A stretch of 64,000 nt of DNA from Oreohelix idahoensis (lineage: Eukaryota > Mollusca > Gastropoda > Stylommatophora > Oreohelicidae): positions 1 to 64,000 of the forward strand of contig JAMPIV010004905.1 of assembly GCA_024509875.1 (NCBI GenBank). The letters are read 5' to 3'. Positions 20,274 through 30,459 of this stretch are shown here, piece after piece (positions within the stretch are counted from its first letter, which is position 1; each line of letters opens with the position of its first letter). The position numbers and the translations under genes are program-made. The notes beneath the pieces are model-generated. The model was not told where the DNA came from. It saw only the letters and a program-made list of their open reading frames with translations, and searched no databases.

Positions 20274-21850
20274 TGATAAAGTAGGGGTGTTAATAGACGA
20301 TTGTTAATAGTATGTGTGCCCACACAGAGCAGATGATAACTAGGTTAGTACTGTACTGTCACTGTGTATAAAGTCTGTGGTGAGTGGTATGGAGGGTACA
20401 GTCACTCACACTACAGCACTGTATGGTCAAGCATAGACCAACGAAGCAGACTGGTGTTCTTTTCCAATTGACAGCACATAATTTATTCACACAGTAACAT
20501 CAATCAGGTACGATACACTACACAGGTACAACAGCATACAAAAATCCAATAATAATCAATTGCGCAGAATGTCATAGCTATCAAGTATGATGTAAACCCT
20601 GTTTACATCGCAGTTCTAATGTTACATCAGTAAATCCACCAGAAATCATATTTTAACCATAGAGCTCGATTATAGCATAATGGTGCACTTCTCATAGAAG
20701 ATGACCATAACGATTTTCCTCAAAAGACTACATCTCCCCTTCTCAGCAAAGGCTGCTCCACGGCAGTTGAATAATCATCGTCAGCGCTATCTCTTCCTAG
20801 AGCTCATTTATAGCATAGTGGTGCACTTCTCGTAGAAGATGCACATCCACCATATTCCTCAAAGGACTGCGTACCCAGCAGTCTGCAGTGATATAGCCTG
20901 CACAATATATGGCCTCCTAATCTCCTTCACAAAAATATCTATGGCCTACAAAGTAATGTCTTTAAATCTCAGACTCTCCATAGCGTCTAATTGTAGATTA
21001 GTGGTGCACTTCTCTTAGAACGTGCACAATAACAAAATCCCTCAAATGACTGCATCCACCGCAGTTACAAAACGCCACACAGGCTTGAATCTATATGAAT
21101 ACTTCAACGACTGCATACACTGCAGTTACAAAACGCCAAACAGGCTTGAATCTATATATACTCAAAAGACTGCCTGCTCTGCAGTTTACAAATAATCTGG
21201 CCTGCACAAATCCTGGCCTTATAATCTCTTTAAATAAAATACATTCATCAAAAACTCTCCCTCCATAAGGAACAATGGCCTGACCATGTCTTAGCGCCGT
21301 TCCTTCACAATAGAAAATTCATCAGGGAGGTAAATATGACTCAAAACATCGGCCTGTAGACACCAAGGCCTCCAAAACATGTCCTTAACATAAAATACAC
21401 CTTATATTCTCTTATCTGCAGATAATCACACCTAAATAGGCAAATAATGGTACACCTCGAAAAATGGCCAAACATTGTTCCCGTACACTACCCTGGGAAC
21501 ACACAAGACACAGGGCTGACTACTCAGTCTACGCCCAAACTTAGACTGCCACGAGATCACACATCTCCCGCTCAAACAGTCACGGGACTCGGCCGTTCAA
21601 AACATAGCCCGTCAGTCCATTCACGGGCTAGCCGTGAACTATTCACAGCTCTACAATCCAGAACAACATCTCGCCACTCGAAATGATTAGCGCTCACAGC
21701 GCTCTTTTGTTCTGACTTACAAAAACTTCTCGAACATACGAGGAAATATTCTTAAACAATTCACCGCTAATAGGTAAACAAGCGACGCAACCTTAACTTT
21801 ACTCTGACCAACTAGAATACAAAAGATCACTTTCCTTTTTGACCTTAACA
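20274..21850 (-). mobile_element. Solo LTR, 1577 bp
   Basis: TG...CA termini (TGATAAAG to CCTTAACA) and a 5-bp duplication CCCTC on each side (20269-20273 and 21851-21855). The left arm has the uninterrupted site near 15525 (one base different). Minus orientation is favoured because that strand begins TGTTAAGG and carries an AATAAA near 20480. Internally there are diverged repeats of a GTGGTGCACTTCTC block at 20681, 20820 and 21000 and a CTGCAGTTACAAAACGCCA block twice. No pol similarity to other elements here. Confidence 0.92.
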
Positions 21851-21984
21851 CCCTCCCAATTACTATATATTAGGCCTACCTTTTGTTCTAGTTAAATATT
21901 GTTTGACTATATTATGTATGCGTTTAGAATTTGGACTTGGTAAATATACATAGCTTAGGTCTACTCATAAGTTATTTGTGTGTG

Positions 21985-22461
21985 TTTTTTTTTTTTAAAC
22001 AGAAAAGAACACAACCCCAAGGAGCAGTTTTTCCCTCAGAAATATCAAAACCATCTAACACTACTCCCTCGGACACGTCAAAATCATCTAACACTACTAG
22101 GAGACCTACAGATGTGACATCATTTGTGACCAAGGAAGAAACTCTCAGAGCTGAGAATATTTGGACTCTTTTTTCAGTGAAAAGTCACCATAGTTTTAAT
22201 TCAAATTTCATACGCAACAAGGGACATATTCTCTTCTGTGGTAGTTTTTATTCAACCTTCAGCTTTATTTCAAGACCTGAAATTCAGATTGGTGCATTTG
22301 GAACAGTAGCTGAAAATAGGAAGCATTTTCCTGTAGCACTGAAGAAAAAACAACTCAAATTGAAAAAGACAAATCATCCTGTGTTTTGTGCGACAGAAGA
22401 TAATGCATGCCGACAGTCACCAGGCATGATACAAACAGATTTAATCTTATATCTACTGTTC
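21985..22461 (+). pseudogene. Transposase N-terminal piece, hAT-like (right copy)
   Basis: Nearly identical to the left-arm frame at 14898-15398 (minus): FVTKEETLRAENIWTLFSVK then SHHSFNSN. It is interrupted at 22461 by the RTE-like LINE, which extends the apparent frame with unrelated residues. Confidence 0.55.
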
Positions 22462-23204
22462 CTAACCCAGAAGGACTTGAACAATTACTTCTGTCCACCA
22501 AAAAACACAGCGAGGCCCAGAATCTATACCTAAACACCAAGAAGACTAAAGTATTGACAACAGACAAAGTAAAGACCAAACCAGAAATTGAAATTGATAA
22601 CGAAGAACTGGAGAGTGTTAATGAATTCGAATACTTAGGATCAATCATCAACAGCTCTGGCGACTGTGCAGTAGAAATTAAAAGAAGACTTGCAATTGCT
22701 TCACATAAACTAATACAGATGAAAAACCTATGGCAAGGCACAAGCAAAGAAACAAAGTTACAACTGATCAGAGCATGTATATTCCCAGTGGCAACATATG
22801 GCTGCGAGACTTGGACACTCAATAAAACAGTTGCAAAAAAGATTACATCATTTGAAATGAAATGCTACAGAAGGATGTTGAGAATACCCTGGACAGAAAA
22901 AAAGACCAACAGAGAAGTACTGCACTCACTAAACGTACAGGAATATTGGCTCCTAAATACCATCGTAATAAGGAAGCTGAAATTTTTCGGTCATATAAAA
23001 AGACATAATAGCCTGGAAAAAACAGTGATGGAAAGCATGGTCCCTGGAAAAAGGGGAAGGGGTCGACCTAGACGACGGTGGACCCAGGACATCACAGAGA
23101 GTCTGAACTTGTCTTTGGCTGATGCAGGTCGACTTGCCCAGAATCGTGATGCGTTCAGAGCAGCTGTAATGGAGACAGCGTTCTGGAAAGAATACGTCAC
23201 ATGA
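22462..23204 (+). CDS. RTE-like reverse transcriptase C-terminal part (5' truncated)
   Basis: An open frame with the end of the RT domain and the C-terminal region: LNTKKTKVL, FEYLGSIINSSGD, ATYGCETWTLNKT, FEMKCYRRMLRIPW, KFFGHIKRHNSLEKT and RGRGRPRRRWTQDI. The frame stays open to a TGA at 23202-23204 that falls at the start of the ATG-repeat tail. The catalytic YADD segment lies upstream of the truncation, so the piece is inactive alone. Confidence 0.85.
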
Positions 23205-23209
23205 TGATG
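22462..23209 (+). mobile_element. 5'-truncated RTE-like LINE
   Basis: A 748-bp insertion flanked by 11-bp direct repeats with one mismatch (ATCTACTGTTC at 22451-22461; ATCTATTGTTC at 23210-23220). The empty site is present in the left arm near 14930. It ends with a short ATGATG tail. Truncation at the 5' end and a microsatellite-like tail are typical of RTE elements. Confidence 0.9.
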
Positions 23210-23220
23210 ATCTATTGTTC

Positions 23221-23575
23221 AGTCCAGTGATAATATAAACAAGAAACTGCCCTGGTCAATGGGCACATAACCTTCAACACTGCCAACTCTACAGAAAAAG
23301 ATCAAAGCAAAGATCAGGGTGTCATTAAGGATTATCAATGATCCAGACAAAGACTCTTGCAGAGGCCTACAGCTACAACTTCAACCCCAGTTAATGAAAA
23401 AAAGCAGCTCAGACTCCAACTAGAGGTACTTAACTACTCCCACATTTACAAACGCTTATTGTCAGATGCCACAAACGCAGAATACATTCAAAGAAGACGA
23501 ACACGAAAAATACAGTTTTTTTTTTGCATTTTATTTACAATTTTATTAGCTTTTTATGTTGATATACATGGTTAA
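23221..23575 (+). pseudogene. piggyBac-like tail remnant (right copy)
   Basis: Matches the left-arm frame downstream of the Cys finger (ATTSTPVNEKKQLRLQLEVL, YSHIYKRLLSDATNAEYIQR). About 243 bp that would encode the finger are deleted at about 23328. Confidence 0.65.
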
Positions 23576-24189
23576 TCGTTAAATCAATACGTCAATCAAG
23601 CTTATTTTATTCATTGCCATCCATGTCACTAACATTTTATTGCGCTGATGTTGAACAAATTCACTAAAAACTTGGAAAAGATGTCTGTTTTTCAATCTTT
23701 TATGAATTTAAAAAAAAAAACAGTTCTTTTTAAAGAAATCTGCAAACACCATTGGTAATGGGAGACGGTAATGCTCCGGATTGCTGGTCAGCAAAGTGAT
23801 AATTATATCTGAGAAAATTAGATGAGGAAAATATTAGAGTTTCCCATCCTTGAAAATTACGCGCTGGACCTGGAAAAACCTGGAAAAAGCCTGGAAAATG
23901 CTTGAAGAAATTTGCTATGGACCCTGTATGTTGTACATAATACGTGACTCACATATAAAATACATTCTTGGTGGCAAGTGTGGCTTCGAGAAATGACACC
24001 ACACTTGTTTGGGTAACATATCAACACATTTTACACCATGCTAAATATGGAATGGGATACGTTTGCCACAAATTAAGGACCTAGACTACTGAAGAAAAAT
24101 GTTCATTGGGATGCATGCAGTGATTAAAACAAAGCTAAAGCTAGTCAAATACATGCTCAGTAATAAGTTTGGTATGTATGAAACTAAAA

Positions 24190-25293
24190 AGGACACCCCA
24201 TGTACCAAAGAATGAATAAACTAGGAAGAGGCAGGCTCAAGCGAACTAACTTTGTCGCCCAAGCAAAAGAAAAAATTAACAATAATACCATACTAGCAAG
24301 CTCAGTTGCAAAGAAAATCCCAACAAGCTCAACTATCCCACTGTGGAAAATAAGATGCTTTCCTAAGTTAAAATCTGATATTCCAGGCATTAAAGGTAAG
24401 GGAACACAGACAGAAACACAAAGAAAGTGTATAGCAACCAAGTATATTGACCAAACATTTCCAGCAAAGCTTTGGACACATGCATATACTGATGGTTCGG
24501 CAACAAATGCAGTTGAAAATGGGGGTGCTGGCATCCTCATAAAATTAAAGAATAAAATTCACTCTATGGCAATTGCCACTGGAAAATACTGCAATAACTT
24601 CTGTGCTGAAGCAGAAGCCCTGAAACAGGCAGCTGAAACTCTTATTGAATGCAAAGCACAGGCAGAAAAACAGATAGTAATCTTTTCAGATGCCCTCTCA
24701 ATAATATCAGCGCTAAAGAGCCACCAAACTAAAGGATTGAAAGATCTGATAATCTCCCTCGAAAGACTGGCCAAATGCTTCAAGAAGTGCACTATCCAAT
24801 GGATACCAGCCCATTGCAACATACCAGGAAATGAGGAGGCAGATAGACTTGCTAAGGAAGGAGGTGCCTTACAACAAAATGATATAGAGACAACTTACGC
24901 AACGGCAAAGACTACTATAAAGGCTACATTCAAGTCCAAATGGGAAAGAGAGCACCCGGGACATTTAAAAAATGATGCATATCATCAACTATCCAGAAAA
25001 GAACAGGTCATCATTTTTCGGCTACGCACTGGTCACAACAGATTGAGATATCATCTGTACCACAAATACAAAATTGGTGCAACAGATCTCTGCACCTGCG
25101 GTACCAGCCCAATGACAGTCGAACACCTGCTGCAATACTGCCCAACCTACAGTAATGAACGGAGTAGCATATGGCAACAACCCACTTCTGTCAACGAAAA
25201 ACTGTTTGGAGATGTTGGGAGCCTTGGGTTGACTACTGCCTTTATTAGAGTCATAAATGTGGAGGTCTGAAGGCGAACGAGGAAGAAGAAGAA
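24190..25293 (+). mobile_element. 5'-truncated I-like LINE with RNase H
   Basis: 1104-bp insertion flanked by 10-bp direct repeats GAAACTAAAA (24180-24189 and 25294-25303), with the empty site in the left arm near 13715. It ends GGCGAACGAGGAAGAAGAAG. This tail is shared by fragments at 44890-45519, 49345-49660, 53833-53939 and 57848-58460, and by SINE S3. Confidence 0.93.
24200..25270 (+). CDS. I-like LINE ORF2 C-terminal part: RNase H and Cys/His tail
   Basis: 356 open codons. The RNase H domain has HAYTDGSATNAVENGGAG (first Asp), a Glu in FCAEAEALKQA, SDALSIISALKS and IQWIPAHCNIPGNEEADRLA, so all four acidic positions are present. A C-terminal zinc-knuckle-like segment follows (LCTCGTSPMTVEHLLQYCP). 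The reading frame is undamaged, but the endonuclease and RT are missing through 5' truncation. It complements the degenerate upstream part of the same family at 8547-11095. Confidence 0.9.
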   Translation: MYQRMNKLGRGRLKRTNFVAQAKEKINNNTILASSVAKKIPTSSTIPLWKIRCFPKLKSDIPGIKGKGTQTETQRKCIATKYIDQTFPAKLWTHAYTDGSATNAVENGGAGILIKLKNKIHSMAIATGKYCNNFCAEAEALKQAAETLIECKAQAEKQIVIFSDALSIISALKSHQTKGLKDLIISLERLAKCFKKCTIQWIPAHCNIPGNEEADRLAKEGGALQQNDIETTYATAKTTIKATFKSKWEREHPGHLKNDAYHQLSRKEQVIIFRLRTGHNRLRYHLYHKYKIGATDLCTCGTSPMTVEHLLQYCPTYSNERSSIWQQPTSVNEKLFGDVGSLGLTTAFIRVINVEV

Positions 25294-25349
25294 GAAACTA
25301 AAATGTATACATAAAATATTATATGCTGTTCAAGGAATATTACTATAGA

Positions 25350-25530
25350 ATATAATGCTCCAATTTACCCAGCTGTTAATGGATACCTGACTCTCCTCTT
25401 GTGTTAGAGGATGTGAAGGCAGCAAAGAAGGAAGAGGTCACCCTACGTAATAAAACGTAACCTAGTATAGTGTAGTTTCTAACACTTCACTTCCTTTCAG
25501 TGGTATATGCTATTGGACTACCTTTACATG
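25350..25530 (+). mobile_element. S1 SINE, partial, uninterrupted
   Basis: Body TTTACCCAGCTGTTAATGG, CCTGACTCTCCTCTTGTG and the end block TAGTTTCTAACACTTCAC...GGACTACC. It is the mirror of the S1 copy split by SINE S2 in the left arm. Confidence 0.7.
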
Positions 25531-25761
25531 TAGATATAAATGTCGCTATATGTATACAGTGCGATGCCTTCACGCAACTCATAGCAAATCAGCTTTTACA
25601 TTTGTATTTTCCATAAGATGAGTTGAAGATCAGAACTGATTAAAAATGTGTGTAAGAACTGTGGAGAATGTGAAATAAAATTGCATCTGTTGAATTATGT
25701 TTGACAAGTATATCATTTCAGTTTAAAATGTTTATGATGGCTATTTTTTCCCCCACCACAG

Positions 25762-25878
25762 CCTGTAGCAGAAGAGCCTTTCACATTTCAAATGGAGCTG
25801 GATGATTTACCAAAGGAAAGGCTGAAGGAACTTATATTCAATGAAACAGTCCAGATAGGGGTTCGGAATAAGGAATGA
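25762..25878 (+). CDS. ERK: ERK MAP kinase, terminal coding exon
   Basis: Acceptor CCCCACCACAG at 25751-25761, phase 0, joining DE from the previous exon to [29 protein letters not shown] and VQIGVRNKE, with TGA at 25876-25878. The block is the conserved C-terminal extension of ERK1/2 that packs against the kinase core. The last eight or so residues differ from the vertebrate end. Gln in TFQMEL replaces an acidic residue common at that place; the left-arm pseudo-copy has Glu. The exon sits inside the right arm of the inverted duplication, 7.5 kb from the previous exon. Confidence 0.93.
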   Translation, partial: PVAEEPFTFQMELDDLPKERLKELIFNETVQIGVRNKE

Positions 25879-25984
25879 TCTTTGAATGTAAGATTTTTCT
25901 GCTTTTTAAGGTTTCTGTTTTTTTTTAAATTGTGGCAAGAAAGTACAAGAATAATGAACTCATCTTATTTAATAACAGTATATT
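25879..25984 (+). other. ERK 3' untranslated start
   Basis: Sequence after the ERK stop, with T runs. No canonical AATAAA is close by; the 3' end of the transcript cannot be fixed from sequence. Confidence 0.4.
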
Positions 25985-26225
25985 AGCTGTTGAGTGGCAG
26001 AAAGGTAGAGCTTTCTTCTTGAGGCAAAATAACGGGGTTCGAAACCAGGTAGTTTCAAGCTCCAGTCTGCTCAGCTGTAAATGGGGACCTGACTGCTTTT
26101 GAGTTGGGGAAGGTAAAGGCAGCAAGGAAGAGAACCAGTCACCTCACTCCACCTCATACAGCTGAGACATCGTATAGTGAAGTCTGTTCTCCCCTACAGC
26201 AGTATTTGCTCTGGGACTACAATTA
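25985..26225 (+). mobile_element. S1 SINE (right-arm copy)
   Basis: tRNA-like head TTGAGTGGCAGAAAGGTAGAG with B-box GGTTCGAAACC, then S1 body and end block. Mirror of 12345-12590; it probably lies within the ERK 3' UTR or just beyond. Confidence 0.75.
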
Positions 26226-26329
26226 ATTTTATGTATCACTATACATGAAAAGTTTCATGATTCATTTTTATGCGTTGAGAAAAAATCATTGTTTACAATG
26301 TTGATTATTTGGTAAGTTAAATCATTAGA

Positions 26330-26690
26330 TTGAGGGATTGAAGTGATATGACAAGACCAGTAATGTGGAACTGATGATAAAAACCAGAGATGTGGAACTG
26401 ATGACAAAAACCAGACATGTGCCGGTGGAACAAGAGATAAGAAGAATTTGCTGGAGACAGATAGGACACACAATGAGGAAACCTGTTAATAGCATTACCT
26501 GGCAGTCCTTGTTCTGGAAGCCCCAGGGTAAGAGAGATAGAAGAAAGCCAAAGAACACGTGGAGAGGAGAGCTGTAGACAGACATGAGGGTCATGAAGAA
26601 GACACACAACTACCTTGAGCTGATGGCGTGGGATGTGAAGACTTGGCTTAAGTTTGTTGAAAGCCTATGCTCCTTGGGGGGTTGACAGGT
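26330..26690 (+). pseudogene. RTE-like LINE (family D) C-terminal fragment
   Basis: Encodes VEQEIRRICWRQIGHTMRKP, WQSLFWKPQGK, RRKPKNTWRGEL and KFVESLCSLGG with stops. A 28-bp local duplication (GTGGAACTGATGANAAAAAC, 26365 and 26393) is absent from the left arm. Confidence 0.7.
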
Positions 26691-26884
26691 AATGAGGAAG
26701 TTATATTATATAAATAGCTTTAGTTTACGTTATTGGATACGCTAACAGTTAAAAAATCGAGGATTGCTTTACTGATTTCAGGAGGGGGATGTAACATATT
26801 TTTTTTTAAAATTGTTGTATGCCCTGACTGGCATAAAATTAATCCATAATTTGTGTGTCGGGGCAGGTTGAGTGTAAGAAATAC

Positions 26885-27330
26885 TAATTTCTTATTCTTC
26901 TTCTTCTTCAATTACCTTGCCTGATGGCATAAGTGATCATGTCTCTCCATAACTTCCTGTCTCCAGTACTGTTTATCACTTCCGTTGTTGACTTTTTTTC
27001 CGTGGCATGATGTCAGTCAAGTATCTTCTTTATTTGTCGTTCTCTTGTCTTCTTCTTCTTTGGTCCTTGGCCACTGACTGACAAAGCAATCAGCGACCAT
27101 CACACCTGGTGGCGTCTTTGTAGGGCAGCAACAAACTATCTCCACTCTGCTCGGTCAACAGCCATCCTTCACGTGGTGCCCCAGCTCTGGTTCATGCTCA
27201 TCGTCTCTGCCTCAACAGTTCTCCGCTTGGTGGCTTTTGGCCATCCTTGCTTTCCTTCTGGAGTCCATAGCATGGCAGTTCTGGTGAGCCTCTGTCTCAT
27301 TTTCCTTTAATATTTTCTGCTGTCTCAATA
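26885..27330 (-). pseudogene. LINE 3' ends (mirror of 11300-11715)
   Basis: Right-arm copies of the (GAA)n-tailed fragment (26885-27050) and of the LINE-A-type C-terminus (27050-27330), both non-coding through stops. Confidence 0.65.
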
Positions 27331-27495
27331 TATTCCATCTTTCTTCTCATAATATGCCTGAAGAAAATGAATTGCTTCTTTCAAACATAACTAATAAGCT
27401 CCCTTTGTGCTTTGACGTATTTCAGGACATCCTGATTACTCTTATTAGCAGTCCATGGTATTTCTGTTCTGTATATAATTTGTTATGTATGGTAG

Positions 27496-27808
27496 GTAGG
27501 CCTACTGATGGGGTCAGAGTGGCTAAGAGGTATGGCATCCGCCTCGAGCTCTAGAGTTACCGTGTTTGATTCCCAGTTGTGGGAATATAATTTATGGAAA
27601 TTTTTTTTCAGAACCAGTTGTCCTAATGATGTCATACTCCCCCCCTGGTTTCATGGGTAGTGAGATCAGATGCCTAGCCTTCTCGGATAAGGGTGAAAAA
27701 ACAGGAGGTCCCGTGTGCAAGTTGCGCACGTTAAAAATCCCACAGCAGGTGGAAATCATAAAGAGTAGGCCTATCAGGCCACTGCACTGGCAAAAATTTA
27801 AAAATTAG
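27496..27808 (+). mobile_element. tRNA-headed SINE, family S4
   Basis: Head with A-box-like TGGCTAAGAGG and B-box-like GTTTGATTCCC, followed by a body containing GCGCACGTTAAAAATCCCAC, a motif seen in several invertebrate SINEs. Target duplication not clear. Confidence 0.65.
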
Positions 27809-27855
27809 GAACCTACCAACCACAAGAATATTTATAGAATGTGTGATTCCTATAT

Positions 27856-28159
27856 TTTCTTCTTCCTCGTTCGCCCTGAAAAGGACATTGGTTGCGTTGT
27901 GGCTGTTTACAGCAGAGCTGCGATATCTGCACCTTTCGGCCGGCACATCCGACTTCAGCACGGCATTTTTTGGGACCGGGTTTGCCTTCCCTCTTCGATC
28001 CCTACTCTCTCAGCCAGACTGCAGTGATGCAGCCTGTTTCCAGGACCACCACGTGGAGGTGGAGTAGGGTCTTGGTCAGCTCTGGTTCCCTGACCCTGAC
28101 GCAAGCAGTCACGCTATGAGTCGCTGACTGCATTCTCTATTGCTGCATCTTTGGGTCCC
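27856..28159 (-). mobile_element. SINE, family S3 (second copy)
   Basis: 304-bp insertion flanked by 12-bp repeats TGATTCCTATAT (27844-27855 and 28160-28171). The minus-strand 3' end is GGCGAACGAGGAAGAAG, as in the I-like LINE. The head is not obviously tRNA-like; its origin is unknown. Confidence 0.88.
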
Positions 28160-28299
28160 TGATTCCTATATACACACATTGGGATTCTCGCTGGTGCTAT
28201 GGAGTTCATGCACTGTACTGAGATCCCCCTTGTGTGATGTAAGGGAGGAGATCGGAACACTGATGGAGTAGTCTGTGTGCAATGAAGATAGTCCTTAAA

Positions 28300-28583
28300 A
28301 AAACCAAACCAGGGTAAAAGATCTCGTTACACGCCCAATGAGGCATATTGGGAATATGGTGTTAGGCCCAAATTTTCTTGACCATCAGAACACTAGGGGT
28401 GATGTGGTCAGCATCACGCCGGCCACCTTAACCTTCTCAGATGTTGTTCTGGTACCCAATTCATGAGGCTGGGTCGACCCTGTATTTTTTTGCGGTCTAA
28501 AATATCCCACCTCAACTGGGGATTGAACCATGGACCACAGAGCTAGGAAGCCAGTGCACTAACCACTGCACTACAGTGACTCC
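28300..28583 (-). mobile_element. tRNA-headed SINE, family S5
   Basis: On minus: A-box TAGTGCAGTGG and B-box GGTTCAATCCC, with body GACCCAGCCTCATGAATTGG and ACATCACCCCTAGTGT. The same family, with clear target duplications, is at 50160-50415. Confidence 0.75.
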
Positions 28584-29327
28584 TAATTTGTCATGTTGTA
28601 TCCCTAAAATTATTTACTTTCTCATGAACATAAAAAAATGTTCAAATGGAGACACTACTGACATTGATTCAGGTCTGTCATTAAATTAAAACTTATGCTT
28701 TCATCCTAACAGCTACCACTTAAAACAAAGCAAGCATGACAGGGCATTGTCTGGTCTGTGGCAGAGTCACTTATTTGGTGCATTGTCTTGTCTGCACATG
28801 ATTCTCTTGGTCTCTGGAAGATACATGTGCATCACAACAACCTACAGTCAGTATAAAGCATTCTGTACTTGTGGATATGCAGATGTATTTCCAAGATGAC
28901 AGTAAGAAAGGAATCCAGCTAACATATACTGTGGCTACATGGCACAAACTACATCTAAGAGTGAATATTTTTGTTCTTTTTTTTTTTAATTTAAAAAAAA
29001 CTATAAAACATTATCTCAAAAAAGGATTCAGAAATGAAACAGTTATGTTACTTTTAACAATATTTTTGTGCTAATGTTTACAGAAATGGAACGCTTTATG
29101 TTAATTGTATCAGAAATTGAACAGTTTATTCTAATCTGAATAATATTTGATGATGTTATTCTTGTAACAAGCAGTGTATCTATTATGCCAGTTACTGAGG
29201 GTCCAGGGGAACCAATCATTAATGAAACAGTGTAGTTAGTTTTTGAAAGCTTTTCTCCTTTATTCAAGCATCTTAGTGTAAGCACTTATATTATATTATT
29301 GCCTTTATATTATGATTCAAATAACAT
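28584..29327. other. Unassigned AT-rich stretch
   Basis: No supported gene or repeat; long A and T runs near 28975-29000. Confidence 0.5.
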
Positions 29328-30459
29328 TCACTGATAATCTTCTTCTTCTTCTTTGATCCATAACCGCCAACCGTCAAAGCAGTCAGCGGCCATCACGCCT
29401 GGTGGCGTCTTGTAGGGCAGCAACAAATTGATTCCACTTTGCTTGGTCGGCGGCCATCCTTCGTACAGTGCCCCAACTGTGGTTCATTTTTTGCATCTCA
29501 GCTTCCACAGTTCTCCGCCAAGTTGTTTTTGGTCGGCCTCTCTTTCGCTTTCCCTCGGGGGTCCATAGCATAGCTGTTCTTGTGATGGTATCAGGGTCCC
29601 TTCTGAGGACATGGCCAACCCAACTCCAGCGTCTGCCAGCTATGATGGTGTGCATGTCCTCCTGGTTACTCCGAATAAGTAGTTCTTGGTTGCTGATGGT
29701 GTTTGGCCAAAAGATTCGGAGAATTTTCCTTAGGCAGATTGTGTGGAAAGAGGACAGTTTAGACATTTCCTTCTCTGTTACTCTCCAACATTCCGCACCA
29801 TAGAGAAGCACAGAAAGTACACAGCTCTCCTACAGTCTTAATTTGGTGTTTGTGCTGTACTGTGAAGACTTCCAAATGTTGTTGAGAGCAGCAAAGGCTG
29901 TTCTCGCTTTATTCATTCTGTTGTTAATGTCCTTGCTTGTTCCGCCGTCAGGTGTTACTATGCTTCCTAGGTAAGTAAATGTGTCTGTCTGTTCTAACTT
30001 CTGGTTCCTTACTGTTACTGGCTCAGGATTGCCCACATTTAGTGTCATGACCTCTGTCTTCTTCAAATTGATGTTCAGGCCAACCTGCTGGCCATACGTA
30101 TTCAGTCTATCGGTTTTGTCTTGAATGTGTTGGTGTGAATGCGCGAGTAGTGCAATGTCATCTGCATATTCCAAATCTTCCAGTGTAGAAAACGTTGTCC
30201 ATTTAATTCCTCTTGGACTGCCCTCTGTAGTCTGGCGCATCACCCAATCCATGACTGTCAAAAATAATGTTGTTGATAAGGGGCATCCCTGTCGTACTCC
30301 TGTTTTCACTTCGAAAGTTACATTACTCGATCCAACACTGCACGTAAAATTAGAATAGAGGCTTTTTATAATGGAAACAATGCGGCTGGGAATTCCATAC
30401 GCCCTCAGAATTTTCCATAGGCTGTCCCTGTGTATGCTGTCGAAAGCCTTTTCAAAATC

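Larger units (their letters stand above)
19154..23936 (+). mobile_element. DNA transposon, hAT-like, complete right copy with later insertions
   Basis: Termini CAGGGTTCGTAGC (19154) and CTATGGACCCTG (ending 23936) are inverted repeats with subterminal CCTGGAAAAACCTGG blocks. TATGTT occurs immediately outside both ends (19148-19153 and 23937-23942), a probable target duplication of 6 bp or the core of a degraded 8-bp one. Removing the solo LTR and the RTE-like LINE leaves about 2.4 kb, close to the left copy. Confidence 0.75.
19218..27398 (-). repeat. Right arm of the large inverted duplication
   Basis: Reverse complement of 11205-16559. It is longer because of three later insertions: solo LTR 20274-21850, RTE-like LINE 22462-23209 and I-like LINE 24190-25293. 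Each has direct repeats at its ends, and each empty site is preserved in the left arm. The arm has also lost about 243 bp near 23328 and gained a 35-bp local duplication near 20090-20150. It contains the genuine last exon of ERK. Confidence 0.93.

Noticed and set aside
27399..27480. Extension of the inverted duplication beyond 27398
   Set aside because: Compared with 11100-11204 the match stops at CTTATTAGTTATG.
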